From contig JAEHOE010000034.1 of NCBI GenBank assembly GCA_016858145.1, positions 682,001 through 746,000 on the forward strand: 64,000 bases of DNA, given 5' to 3'. The notes under the pieces are model-generated. The model was not told where the DNA came from and did not search any database. It was given only the letters and a program-made list of their open reading frames with translations. Source of the stretch: Edaphochlamys debaryana. Taxonomy: Eukaryota > Chlorophyta > Chlorophyceae > Chlamydomonadales. Position 1 is the first letter of the stretch; every line of letters begins with the position of its first letter. Shown here one piece after another: positions 1 through 9,809 of this stretch. Both the position numbers and the translations under genes were made by a program.

Positions 1-162
1 GGGGGCTGTGCAGCACGCATCGTATGGGTTGGGGCCGTGTGTAGTGTGCTGGAGGTGGCTCAGGGGGGCTGTACCGGTGTGTGCGAGGAACGTGCCGGTG
101 GCGTAAGGGGACTCGCGCGGTCTGTGCCTAAGCCTCACGCGCGCCCTTCACTCCTGGTGCAG

Positions 163-694
163 CAGGCGGCTCGCAAGGAGTCGGGCTTGAACGAGACCAT
201 CAAGAGCTTCGGCGCCAGCAGCATCCAGGGCGACGAGATACAGAGCATCGAGGTAAGGCTGGGCAGGCGAATTGACTCTGAACTACCATATGGCACCCAT
301 GGGCTCGTGCGCGGAGGGGCATCGAGGCAGTCCCGAGACGCGCATGGCACGATGGGCTACGAGACTCAAGCGACGCTTCCACTCCCTCCCTCCCGCGCAG
401 GACTTCGGGGACAGCATTCGGCCCGCCCGCGGCATGACTGGCGGCGCGTGGGGCGCACCCGCCCAGGTGAGGGCGCGTGAACGCACCCAGCAGACAGAAG
501 TCTAAACTGTGTGCTCACCCACAAACTCTCGACCACTTTCGGTGCGCGTGCCCCTCAACCTCTCCTCATCGCTCTCCCTCCTGCAGGCCAAGGCCGGCGC
601 TTCCTCCAGTCAGGCGGGCTCGGGGGCGGCGGCGGCCAAGCCGGCGGTGCAGCGGCAGTACTCATCGGACCTGTCAGATCTCGAGTATGCTTGA
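163..694 (+). CDS. 3' end of an unrecognised multi-exon gene
   Basis: Three exons can be read: 163-252, 401-466 and 587-694 (TGA). Each has a good AG acceptor, the first two have GTAAGG and GTGAGG donors, and all junctions are phase 0. The joined tail is 87 residues. It is polar and then Ala/Ser/Gln-rich, includes GLNETIKSFGASSIQGDEIQ, and ends in the acidic stretch SSDLSDLEYA. The start lies upstream of the window, so neither the full length nor the domains can be judged. I do not recognise the family. A TGTAA signal 140 bases after the stop supports this as the true 3' end. Confidence 0.6.
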
Positions 695-834
695 GGCGGG
701 CAAGGGCGGCAGCAAGGCGTTCGTGCTGCCGGCTCGTAAAGCAAGGAAATGGACATGGGATGTCTTGGGAGAGCTCGTATGCAAGCAGCGGAAGGCGGCG
801 TGGAACGGCGGGGCTCATGAACAGAGTCACGTGA

Positions 835-839
835 TGTAA
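835..839 (+). terminator. TGTAA polyadenylation signal
   Basis: TGTAA is the usual nuclear polyadenylation signal of Chlamydomonas-type algae. It lies 141 bases after the stop of the gene ending at 694. Confidence 0.6.
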
Positions 840-1573
840 CCTTACAGAACTCGTGCATTGGCCCTGCCTGTGAGTCTAGCGGGCCGCCAAGCGGAGAAGG
901 CAGTCCCCTTTGACAAGCGCCAACGTTGGCATCGGTGAGAGCTTCCACCCGTGACGTGACCCGCTGGGGCTCGGCTATCGGCATGCTGCATACACGTTGG
1001 AACACACCAGCCTTGTGCAAGTCGATAAAGAGGGCAGAAGATGGGCGGGACGGGGACGCACGCATCTACACGCAGCACCGGATCGGGTCTGGGCCTGGCC
1101 TGGGTCCGTGGGCCTAGTGCATGGGTGAACTGGCACCCGGGCCCGAGGACAAAGCCACACGCGCGCCACGTCCCAGCACCCGCCACTGACATACAGAGCG
1201 TCCAAGCAAATACAGATAACCTCATCGCTTCACCACTGTGCTGGCCTCCTTGATTGCGAAGGCTTGCCACCCAGCGCTATCGCCGCGACATTGCTTGGGC
1301 CCAGTACGCATCGGTTAAATTAGGCAGTCTCGATAGCGAGCTGCTGGCGCCGCACAACGGGCCCGCGCTAATCGCTTTGCCGCGGGCCATCAGACGCTGA
1401 GCGCTGCCTGTACTTACTCCTCGCCCGGAACTTCTGTGCTTCGCAAACCAAAAGCAGACCAGCTTTGTACTCGGGCGCCAGAGCCTCAACTTGAACATCG
1501 TCCCGGCATCTCTCCCCCGACCCGCCACGTCGCACCCCGCCTCTTCCCGCCCCGCCCAGCGTGAATCGGAGGC
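840..1573. other. Intergenic, upstream of BTB copy 1
   Basis: I see no convincing coding exon, RNA gene or repeat here. It should hold the promoter and 5' UTR of the BTB gene starting at 1574. I see no clear TATA box. Confidence 0.5.
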
Positions 1574-3232
1574 ATGGCGCCGCTCCAGCTCACATGCAGT
1601 TTGGACTCAGCCTGCTGCACCCTTGTCACCCGTCAGCTGCCTGGCGGTGACGACGGGCAGGAGCCTCAGCTGGAGACGCTGGCGTGTCTGTTAGATGGCA
1701 GCCTCCGCACCCTCCTCGGCGCCAACGGCCGCAGCGGCCTGGAGCTGGGCCCGCCACAACAGCTGCCGCCCCCCGTGGGCTTACGCGGATCCCCCATCCA
1801 AGACGCGGTTTATGACGCCTTCACGAACCGCGTCTTGATCAGCTACGGCGGCTGCATCGGCTCGTTGACGGCCAGCAACGCCCTGCGGCCCGTGGCTGGC
1901 CACCTGGAGGAGGGCGGCGTGGTGGACGGGCCAGGGCCTGACGCTCGCCTGGAATGCCCCAGCTTCCTGTGCTCAGACGGCCGGGGCGGCCTGTACTTTA
2001 CGCGAGGCTCCAGGGGGGCCATGGGCGAGCGCGTGGTGCGGCTGCAGATGCCGACCTCATGGCGGGCGGGAGCGGAGGGCGGCAAGGCGGCCGGCGGAGA
2101 TGCCCCCGGAATGGCGGGCGCAGGTGCAGCCGAGCAGGCTCACGTGACCACGCTGCCATTCCGGATGCCGTCGGCCGTACAGGGCCTGGCCTACTCTCCT
2201 CCTCCCTCTGGGGGAAGCGGGTGCGGTGCGCTGGTCATTGCCACGCAGACCGCGCTCTACCGGCTCCCCCTGGGCGAGGGCGGTGCAGTCGGGGACGCGC
2301 CGGCCCCGGTCCTGTGGGTGGGGCGAGAGGGCGAGATGGGGACGACGGACGGCCCGGTCTCAGAGGCACGGTTCTGTGCGATCTGGGAGCTGCGACTGGA
2401 GGCAGACGGGACTGCCTGGGTCGCAGAGGACCTCCACCGCACAACCGCAGTGCGGCGCGTGGCGCCGGACGGCACGGTGACCACCCTCGCCCGGGTCAGC
2501 GGCAGGTACCGCACCCCCATCATCCTTCCAAACGGATACCTTGTGCTGTGCTGTGCTGACCACGACGAGACGGACTGCATCTTGGCCCTGGACCTGGGCC
2601 TCAAGTCGCCGCCGCTGGGCCCTACGGCCGCCGCCGCCCCCGCCGCCGGCCCGCCCCGCCGCACGCTGCACGCCGACATGGGCGCGCTGCTGGACGCCCA
2701 GCCGGACGGCACGGCCGACCTCACCCTTGTGGTGGCCGGCCGCCGCTTCCCCGTGCACCGGGCCATCCTCATCGCCCGCGGCGACTACTTCAAGCGGCGC
2801 CTGGCGGCAGAGACCTTTGCGGACGGGTCCGCGGCGGAGCTGAGCCTGCCGGACACGGACCCCGCGGCCTTTGCGCTCCTCCTCCGCTTCGTCTACACTG
2901 GCGCCGCCGACATTCCGCCCGCCCTGGCCCCCGCCGTGGCCGAGCTGGCGGACCGGCTGCTGGTGCCGGAGCTGTGCGCGGACGCGCAGGCGGCGGTGCT
3001 ATCATCCATGTCGGCCGAGACGGTGGTGGGCTCCCTGTTGTGGGCGGAGCAGCTGGGCGGCTCCTTCTCGGGTCTGCTGTCATCGCTCAAGGCGTGGTAC
3101 CTGGAGCACCACGAGGAGGTGCTGGAGGCAGCGCCGGAGTCCGTGGGGCGCCTGGCCTCGGAGAGCCCCTCGCTGCTGGTCGAGCTCATGCGGGGGCTGA
3201 CACGGAGCGCCAAGCGCCAGCGCATCGCCTAG
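1574..3232 (+). CDS. Propeller-like/BTB-POZ domain protein, copy 1 (intact)
   Basis: An intronless 552-residue ORF starts at ATG 1574 and ends in TAG. Residues ~30-355 look like a divergent NHL/SMP30-type beta-propeller, with repeated blades such as SFLCSDGRGGLYF, ALYRLPLGEGG, LEADGTAWVAED and VAPDGTVTTLARVSGRYRTP. A BTB/POZ domain follows at ~362-480, with ADLTLVVAGRRFPVHRAILI and FALLLRFVYTG. A helical BACK-like tail comes next, and the C-terminus is basic (RSAKRQRIA), a possible nuclear signal. BTB proteins commonly serve as CUL3 adaptors or oligomerisation platforms; a substrate-receptor role is inferred. Single-exon structure is unusual among the intron-rich neighbours and may reflect retroposition. 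It is the only clean copy of the three long family members in the window (see 9810, 51368 and 57687). Confidence 0.9.
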   Translation: MAPLQLTCSLDSACCTLVTRQLPGGDDGQEPQLETLACLLDGSLRTLLGANGRSGLELGPPQQLPPPVGLRGSPIQDAVYDAFTNRVLISYGGCIGSLTASNALRPVAGHLEEGGVVDGPGPDARLECPSFLCSDGRGGLYFTRGSRGAMGERVVRLQMPTSWRAGAEGGKAAGGDAPGMAGAGAAEQAHVTTLPFRMPSAVQGLAYSPPPSGGSGCGALVIATQTALYRLPLGEGGAVGDAPAPVLWVGREGEMGTTDGPVSEARFCAIWELRLEADGTAWVAEDLHRTTAVRRVAPDGTVTTLARVSGRYRTPIILPNGYLVLCCADHDETDCILALDLGLKSPPLGPTAAAAPAAGPPRRTLHADMGALLDAQPDGTADLTLVVAGRRFPVHRAILIARGDYFKRRLAAETFADGSAAELSLPDTDPAAFALLLRFVYTGAADIPPALAPAVAELADRLLVPELCADAQAAVLSSMSAETVVGSLLWAEQLGGSFSGLLSSLKAWYLEHHEEVLEAAPESVGRLASESPSLLVELMRGLTRSAKRQRIA

Positions 3233-3261
3233 CTAGCAGTGGCGACGGAGGGTGGGGCTCT

Positions 3262-3577
3262 GAAGCGACAGGCTGGTTGCGCTCGTGGGGGTCATGTGTT
3301 TGGCCTGATTCTGTTGAGAGGTGTTCCCATCCCAAACGTCGAACCGGGATGCCACGAATAAGGGGCTTGCTTGGAGATGACACGATCGGTAGTGGCGACG
3401 TCGAGGCAGGATGGAACGAGTAGCTCGGGTGGGGCGCTTTATGGGTCTGGGTGTTTGGGGCTCCTGGATAAGTGACGTCCCAAGCGACTGGCCGAGTGCG
3501 CTCGTAGTGCGGCTCATGTGCTTGGCTTAGTCCTGAAGAGAGGTGGTCGGCAAAGGCCAACCCTAGATGCCATGAAC
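3262..3577. repeat. Diverged tandem duplication in 3' flank of BTB copy 1
   Basis: Two segments, near 3262-3357 and 3481-3577, share an ordered set of words: AAGCGAC-GGC, TGCGCTCGT, CTCATGTG-TTGGC, GAGAGGTG and GATGCCA. They are separated by about 130 bases. Identity is moderate and was judged by eye. Confidence 0.4.
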
Positions 3578-3766
3578 CAGTTGTGCTGAGACTGCTGACA
3601 CAGTAAGCAGTGATGCGCCTCAATGCACGGACGTTCAGGATGGGCGCGGGCATGCGTGGTGCAGAGAGAGCGAGGCTATGCACAGTATGCAGGCACGCGA
3701 ACAAAGCTGAGGCTCACGGGCTGGATGTTCACTGCGCCTTCGGTGCGCACGGTCCCTGAGAGCCTG

Positions 3767-3771
3767 TGTAA
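3767..3771 (+). terminator. TGTAA polyadenylation signal for BTB copy 1
   Basis: First TGTAA downstream of the TAG ending at 3232, implying a 3' UTR of about 550 bases. Confidence 0.5.
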
Positions 3772-4052
3772 TCTAGCTATCCTTTTTTGCCCCGCGTGAT
3801 GCGGCTCTTACACTACACCCGCAGACCCGCAGCCTCTCTCCGTCTCTTTCACTCCGCTGCTCACTCGAATGCAGGCCATGAAGAGACACGGCTGACCGTC
3901 CCTGGCACTGCGTCAGTACGCTGCCGTACACCAAGGAGCGTCAACCTTCCACCTTTAAGGCTTTAATCTCAACCGGTTACAACGTCTGCGGTTGCAATTG
4001 GCAGAGTCGCCTGCCGCCATCCAGACGGTCAATCCTCACACTCCATTAGGGG

Positions 4053-4057
4053 TTACA
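4053..4057 (-). terminator. TGTAA polyadenylation signal for LRR gene
   Basis: TTACA on the plus strand, 450 bases past the minus-strand stop at 4506. Further copies lie at 3977-3981 and 3808-3812. Confidence 0.45.
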
Positions 4058-4505
4058 TGCGCCTTCATCATTTCCTCAGCACACCCTTGCGCATGAAGAC
4101 GGAGCACGGACCCCAGCCGTCCCGCACTCTCTCCTTCCGACCTCCATCCCTCCATGCCGCCACGCTGCCCCAGGGAAGTCCGCGCGTACCGCTCCGTGTG
4201 GTGCTAGATAGCCTCGCTGCTAGTGCGCCATTCGGGGGCTATGCCCGCCTGCACCAGGGAAGTAAGGTCATCCAGCGCCTGCGCGTCCCACTCCCCCCGC
4301 CGTTCCCCTCAATGCCTCAGCACTATCGCTGCACTGCCCCGTCCAACGCTCCTTACGGTATTCTGACCCATGCCACCACGCTGCCGCCCGCCGGTGCGTG
4401 AACGTTGCGCCTGCGCGCGCCCGCCTCCAGACCCTCCTTTCCCAGACCGTGCGGGTGCGCCTCAGTCCCCCAGCCCCTTCTCTCCCACACGCCGTGTGCG
4501 CCTCA

Positions 4506-7500
4506 TCAGTCGGCCTCTGCGCTGCTGCCCTCCGCCGGAGCCTGCACCTCGGCGCAAGCCGCCCGCAGCGCCGCCTCATCATCAGCGCCGCACAGCCAGT
4601 CCGCCACCAGGGCCACGCAGCGGGGTGCCCCCGCCCCCGTCTCCGCCTCCGCTGCCTCCTGCGCCAACTTCAGGGCAGCCTTTCCGTGCCTGGTCTTACA
4701 CCGCACCGCGCACCACCCACCGGGCGCGAGCCTCGCCGCCGCCTGCCGCAGCAGACCCGCATACTGCACGGCTAGGTCCACCAGCGGCGCTTCCGCGTAG
4801 CCATAGTAAAACTGCCGCCGCCGCCCTCGCGGCCCACCCCAGCCCCGCGAGTCCTGCGCCGGGCGCTTCTCCAGGCGTGGCATCACAACCAGGGCCTGCA
4901 GGGAGGCCGAGTCGTCGCAACACCGGAGCTTTGTCGGTCAACTGAGGCATGGCTATGCTCGCTGTCAGCGGCAAAGGCGCCAATGTACTGCAACCCACTG
5001 TGCACACACACACACGGCATTCTAGCTTCCCAACGGGTACTCCCTAGACACACGAGTGTCCCACCCTGGGGCATCACTGAACACACGACTGCGTTGACGC
5101 GTGCGTACCTGGAGCGGGGGCCACGCAGCCAGGACGGCGCTGAGGTCGGAGCGCAGGTAGCCCGACACGCGCAGGTGCGGGGGCAGGGCCTCGGGGGGCA
5201 GCTGCTCGGCCAGGGACTGCAGCAGCCCGACCAGGCTGCGGGGTGCCATGGGAGGAAGGGTCCCGATGGAGGGGGGGGACAACGCACACGGATGGCAACG
5301 AAGGGCGACGCGCATGACAGTGGTGTGCGGGCACTGCGAGTGCGTGGCTGGCGGGCAGACATGGCGCTGCAGTTTGGGGGGTGTATGCATGCGACTGTGA
5401 TTGTGGAATGCAGTCGCGCTCACCCGTAGTCATCATAGAGGGAGACAGGGCGCGTGGCTGGGGGGAACGGTGCTGCAGATAGAGCGGGGCTGTACCGCTT
5501 CACATGCGACTGTGATTGTGGGATGCAGTCGTGCTCACCCGTAGTCGTCGTCGTGTCCGTGCCCATGCACCAGCAGCCGCTCAGGAGGGCAGCGCACCTG
5601 AGGGGCAGCCGCAGCCGTGGCGGCGGACGAAGGGCGAACGCAACGCTTGAGCTTGACCCCTCAGACCCCCCGCTGAATGCAGGCTGATAAGAACTAAGCC
5701 CTGTACTTTTCCCTACAGCGCTGTCCAACCGAGCGCCTTTCTGCCGCCCGTAGTCACCTGGCGAAGGTAATGCACCAGAAGTGCTCCCGCGTGAAACCCA
5801 GCCGTCGCCGACCGCACCCTCAGCCGAGTGACCGGCCCGCCCCGGCTGCCCTCGCCCCCGCCGCCGCCAGGGCCACACAGGGAAGCGAGGTAGGCGATGG
5901 CGGCGGCCGCATGGGCGGGTAGGGCGCTGACGCCCCCCGCCAGACGCTGTGCATAGCGATCCTGGTGTCGGGTTCGGGAGATGGCGAGGGAGAGGGAGAG
6001 GGAGAGGGATAGGGCGAGGGAGAGGGAGCGGTGAGAGAGGCCCAGGTAGCACACCTAGTCCAACAGACACAATTCACCCTGTGGCCACCCACCAACCCCG
6101 CTCCGCGCCCGCCCCCAGGACCTTGGAGGGCTCGCCTCCTCCCCGCCCGGCCCCTCCCCGCCCGTGCAAGCCCCTCACCGCTTGGGGCTGCCGTCTTGCA
6201 TGAACGCCAACTCCTCAACAGTCACGATGCTCAGCTGGCCGCCCAATGCGTCCTCGAACGCCCGCACCACCTCCGCCAGCGCCACGAGCCCGCTCACGCA
6301 GCCGCACAGGCGCAGCGAGCCGGCCCCGGTGTCCAGCTGCAGGTCCGGCTCTTGGGTGTGGGCCCGGGACCGGGGTACAACTGGGGTGTCGTAGGCCCAG
6401 GCCAGGCCCTGGCTGGGTCCACTTGCGGCGATGAGCCGCGGGACCTTGATGGGGCAGTGCCTATGAAGGGCACGGTCAGGAAGGGTGTGAAGACGGACTT
6501 ATTTGATGCATTGACCGGCTAGTAGCGGGAACGGCGGGTTGTTGAATGGTTTGGTGCCTCGTACCAGGCCACACGCTCCGAAATGCACAGCGCAGCCAGT
6601 CCAGAGGGTTGTTCGTTCCTAACCCCAAACAGCCCTGTCCCCACCAACCTGAGCGTGAGGCGCAGACTACGTGGAAGGATATCTAGCAGCTGCAAGACGC
6701 ACGAGGGTGGGAATGGGAGGTGGTAAGGAGGGGGCCCGGGAAGGCGGGGAAGCCAAGCCCAACACTGCCACCCCGCCTTCATTCCGCCCGCAGGGCCCAC
6801 CTCCTGGGGCGTGGGGCAGCCGGGCACCAGGCGCGAGCCCTCCAGCTCCAGGGCCCGCAGCTGAGGCAGGGCAGCCAGGCCCTTGATGAGGGGGGCGGGC
6901 GGGGGCGGGCGGGCGGCACCGCCGGGGCCCACTAGGCCCATGAGCAGGGGCAGGAGGCCTGGGGCCACGGGACCGAGGAACAGGGGACGCAGGTGGGTGC
7001 CGGAGACGGTGGCGCACTTGACCCCATACCCCTTGCCCCCAGCGCTCCAGCGCAACACCCGACCTCACCTGCTGCCGCCAGCAGCCCTCCCTCACCGCCC
7101 CACGCCAGTACCCACCATGCTCGTCCAGCTCGTCCTGCTCGTCCCTGAAGGCGCGATCCTCGTCCTCCAGCGTCAGCTTGAGCAGCGCCAGGGAGGTCAG
7201 CTGCGTCAGCGCCTGGGGGGGGGGGACGTAGGACGCACAGACACTGCCTGGACGTGTGGTGTGTCGGGGCTGGCTTTGCACGATAGTGCGTTGGTCCGCA
7301 AGCCCGGGAGCACCCCCGCCAGGGAGGTCACGGCAGAGGCCAGGGCCCTCCTACGCGTCCAGAGGCTAGGGCCCTCCTACGCGTCCAGTTGGCTTGCCAC
7401 CCACTGCCGTACCTGCACGCCCGCATCGTCGTACAGGTGCGCCGACATGCTCAGTCGCCGCAGCCCTGTCAGGGCCCCGAACACCGCGGGGCGGTCCTCG

Positions 7501-9126
7501 GGGCACATGCCCACGCCGCGCCCCAGCTCCAGCTGGCCAAAAGGGACAGGCGTGATGAGGCAAAGGATTATTGACACAGGATTGGGGAAGTCGGTCAGGG
7601 AGTATCCAGCAGGTCTTCGACAGGGCACGCACCCAAGCCCAGTGGTGCCCGGCTGCCTAGCAAGTCATGTGCTGGAGCTGCATACGCCGTACACGATTCA
7701 AGGGCCCACCGTCTCGAGCGAGGGGAAGAGGGTTACGAGCGCGGAGGCCCCCACTGCGGAAAGGAGTGCCGGATCGCCTGCTGGGCGGGGCGGGCAAGAC
7801 AGAGGGTCGCATGGCAGCTTGACACGTGGCGGTGTGGCAAGTGCGGCAGGTTACAGCCCTGGCACCTTGCGTAAGCCCTAGCGCCCAGCGTCCACGCACC
7901 CCTTGTACCGAAGTCGTCACCACCGTAGTCATCATCGAAGCTGCTGTTCCACTCATCACTGTCGCTGACGTAGCGGCTGCACGCATCGCGAGAGTGACCG
8001 GCTGCTCAGATCGAGGTTAGCACAATGACTCCATTCTGCCTAAGGTGTTAGCCGTGTTACCTGCCCCTCACCGTGGCGACAGAGTGTAGGCCGCAGCCGT
8101 CAGCCGAAGGCACGTGACGCTCTGCAGCGGCGCCCCTGCGGCCGACAGAGCCTGGGCGGGCGGGCGGGGCCACAAGGGGTCAAAGAAGTTAAGGCGCCCC
8201 GCCCCCGCCCCCCTTGATCCCCCTCCCCAATTCGGACCCTGACGACATTCTCAAATTCTCACCTCCTTCCCTCGCGCCCGGCCCCCGCCCCGTGGACCTC
8301 CCTTCCGGCTTGAGTCCCTGCGGTTTTTCTCGCATGCACGCTCTGCACTGGGGCCCTGCGCACCTGCTGCCACAGCGCATCCAAGGCCTCCTGCACCACG
8401 ACCCCTTCAGCCTCCGTCAGGTCAAGGCCGCCTCCCATGCAGGGGTGGAAGACCTGTGCAGCCTCGTCAGCGGGCGCGGTGCCAACCCTTCATCCATTCC
8501 AAACCGGAACCTCGATCCGCACCAACCTCGAGATCCAGATCCAAGCGCCTGCATCTCGGCCAGCGCTCCGCCAGGCGGCTGAGCTGCACGAGCCTCTCCT
8601 GCCATTGCGCCGCCGCCGTGGCGGCGCGGGAGACCACCTCCCCGGCTGGAGCTCCAGGGGCCTGAGTGGGAGAGCAAGCGCGAGGGTGGGGTGGGGGCAA
8701 GCAAGCAAGCGGCGCAACGTAACACGTGTGACACGTGTGGGGGGCTGAGGGCCTACCAGGTGCCCAGCTTGAGCCGCAGGTGGGCCGTGTGCAGGTCCAC
8801 CACCGCCCGCAGAGCCCGGCAGGCGAGCCGGCAGCCCGCCACGTCCCACGACGCCAGCGCGCCCGTGAAGGCGGCCTGCCCGTGGTCGTCGCAGCGACAT
8901 ACCGCCTCCAACAGGTCGGCTTGCGGGTCTTCGGCGCCTGGGGGCGGAGCAGCAGCAGGCACCTGCGCGGCGGGACGACGCAGAGGGGCGGCAGGAGGGG
9001 TAAGGGCGTCGCTTTAGCCCGTTGCTCGTGTGCAAGGCATGATATCGAATGCTGGCAGGCTTTGCGCTTGGGCAGAGCGCCCCTCGGCGCTTGCGTACCT
9101 CGCGAGGCTCCGCCATACTTTCGACA
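4506..9126 (-). CDS. Leucine-rich-repeat protein, possibly F-box-like
   Basis: A minus-strand gene of about a dozen exons. A likely first exon is ATG 9126-9109 (MAEPRE, GTACGC donor). It is followed by 8962-8757, an F-box-like helical segment (LEAVCRCDDHGQAAFTGAL, ASWDVAGCRLACRALRAV), then 8661-~8490, ~8455-8369, ~7965-7890, ~7535-7413, ~7215-7120, ~6885-6790, ~6350-6179, 5961-5758, 5597-5539, ~5244-5109 and 4895-4506 (TGA). LRR-like strands include LTGLRRLSMSAHLYDD, LTQLTSLALLKLTLED and LAALPQLRALELEGSRL. The junctions 5758-5597, 5539-5244 and 5109-4895 are in phase; several others (8757-8661, 6179-5961) are not resolved. Some F-box proteins carry LRRs as substrate receptors, but that role is inference here. 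Confidence 0.55.
5389..5546. repeat. 43-bp duplication carrying a splice donor
   Basis: 5389-5431 and 5504-5546 match at 41 of 43 positions. Each contains, on the minus strand, the end of a coding segment (Asp-Asp-Tyr-Gly) and its GTGAGC donor. The 5504-5546 copy is the end of exon 5597-5539. The other copy ends a pseudo-exon at about 5473-5424. Confidence 0.8.
5974..6031. repeat. GA-rich low-complexity tract (GGGAGA)n
   Basis: Imperfect repeats of GGGAGA/GGCGAG in an intron of the minus-strand LRR gene. On that strand it is a CT-rich tract just upstream of the acceptor of exon 5961-5758. Confidence 0.75.
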
Positions 9127-9315
9127 CCGCCTAGAAGTGTGCGCGACGGGTCTGGGCCTTGCCAAGGTTCGCTGCTGTGAACGAACGGGGCCGGGCCGGA
9201 TTCGCTTTGCCAGTGGGCGAATGGCAACGCTCGCGCACGGGTCAGGGTTTAAGAATCCCGGTCACGGGTCGCCGCACTCCGCCGCCGCCAACCTATTCCC
9301 ACCGCGGCAGATTGC

Positions 9316-9468
9316 TGACCTTGAGGGCGGTGAGCCCCTTCGCTCCCCCTCCACCAGGACCAGACCCTCCGACCCGGGGCTGCCCTCGCCCGTCAGCAGT
9401 GCCGCAGTGCCGCCGCCAGCACCGGGCGGCGGCGGCGTCATGCGTACCACCTTGCCCATCAGCAAACC
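9316..9468 (-). pseudogene. Displaced copy of the last exon of the coiled-coil gene
   Basis: On the minus strand this reads GKVVRMTPPPPGAGGG, then TAALLTGEGSPGSEGLVLVE. That is nearly identical to the C-terminal part of the coiled-coil gene at about 50356-50500 (+). The trailing words CTCAAGGTCAGCA-TCTGCCG also match its last codons, with an internal deletion of about 40 bases. No surrounding exon structure was found, so I read it as a non-functional fragment. It lies just downstream of BTB pseudogene copy 2, whereas the parent exon lies just upstream of BTB copy 3. Confidence 0.8.
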
Positions 9469-9539
9469 CCAATCCAGTTCAATTCATGACCCCTGGCCGA
9501 CTCCTCTTTTGAACCAGCCTTGCCAATCAGCACGGCCTC

Positions 9540-9809
9540 CTGAAGCCCTTGGTCAGCCCACAGTGCTCAGTCCTCGCACACCAGCTCAAGCAGCCAGTCA
9601 ATGTAGACGCTTCATAGCAGACACCTCACAGATCATTGCAGGCCGTGTCGCAGCCGAAACACATCACCCAACAGCCATTCTTTCAGCCCCACTCAGGACC
9701 CACAATCCCACATGCCCCAAGTCAGCCAAGCCCAGCCATCTGAAGACTCCCACCCTATGCATACGCCATAGATCAACCCCATCCCACTCGCTCCATACTC
9801 TGCCGCTGA
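9540..9809 (-). repeat. 3' flank shared with BTB copy 3
   Basis: The reverse complement of this stretch aligns with 53030-53265. Shared words include GGGCTGGGCTTGG, TGACTTGGGG-ATG, GGCTGTTGGGTGATGTG and CGGCCTGCAATGATCTGTG. The duplication therefore included the downstream flank as well as the coding region. Confidence 0.8.

Larger units (their letters stand above)
3233..4505. other. Convergent intergenic region, BTB copy 1 / LRR gene
   Basis: This holds the two 3' UTRs: a TGTAA for the plus gene at 3767 and TTACA (TGTAA on the minus strand) at 3808, 3977 and 4053. A diverged duplication lies at 3262-3577. I see no coding exon. Confidence 0.5.
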
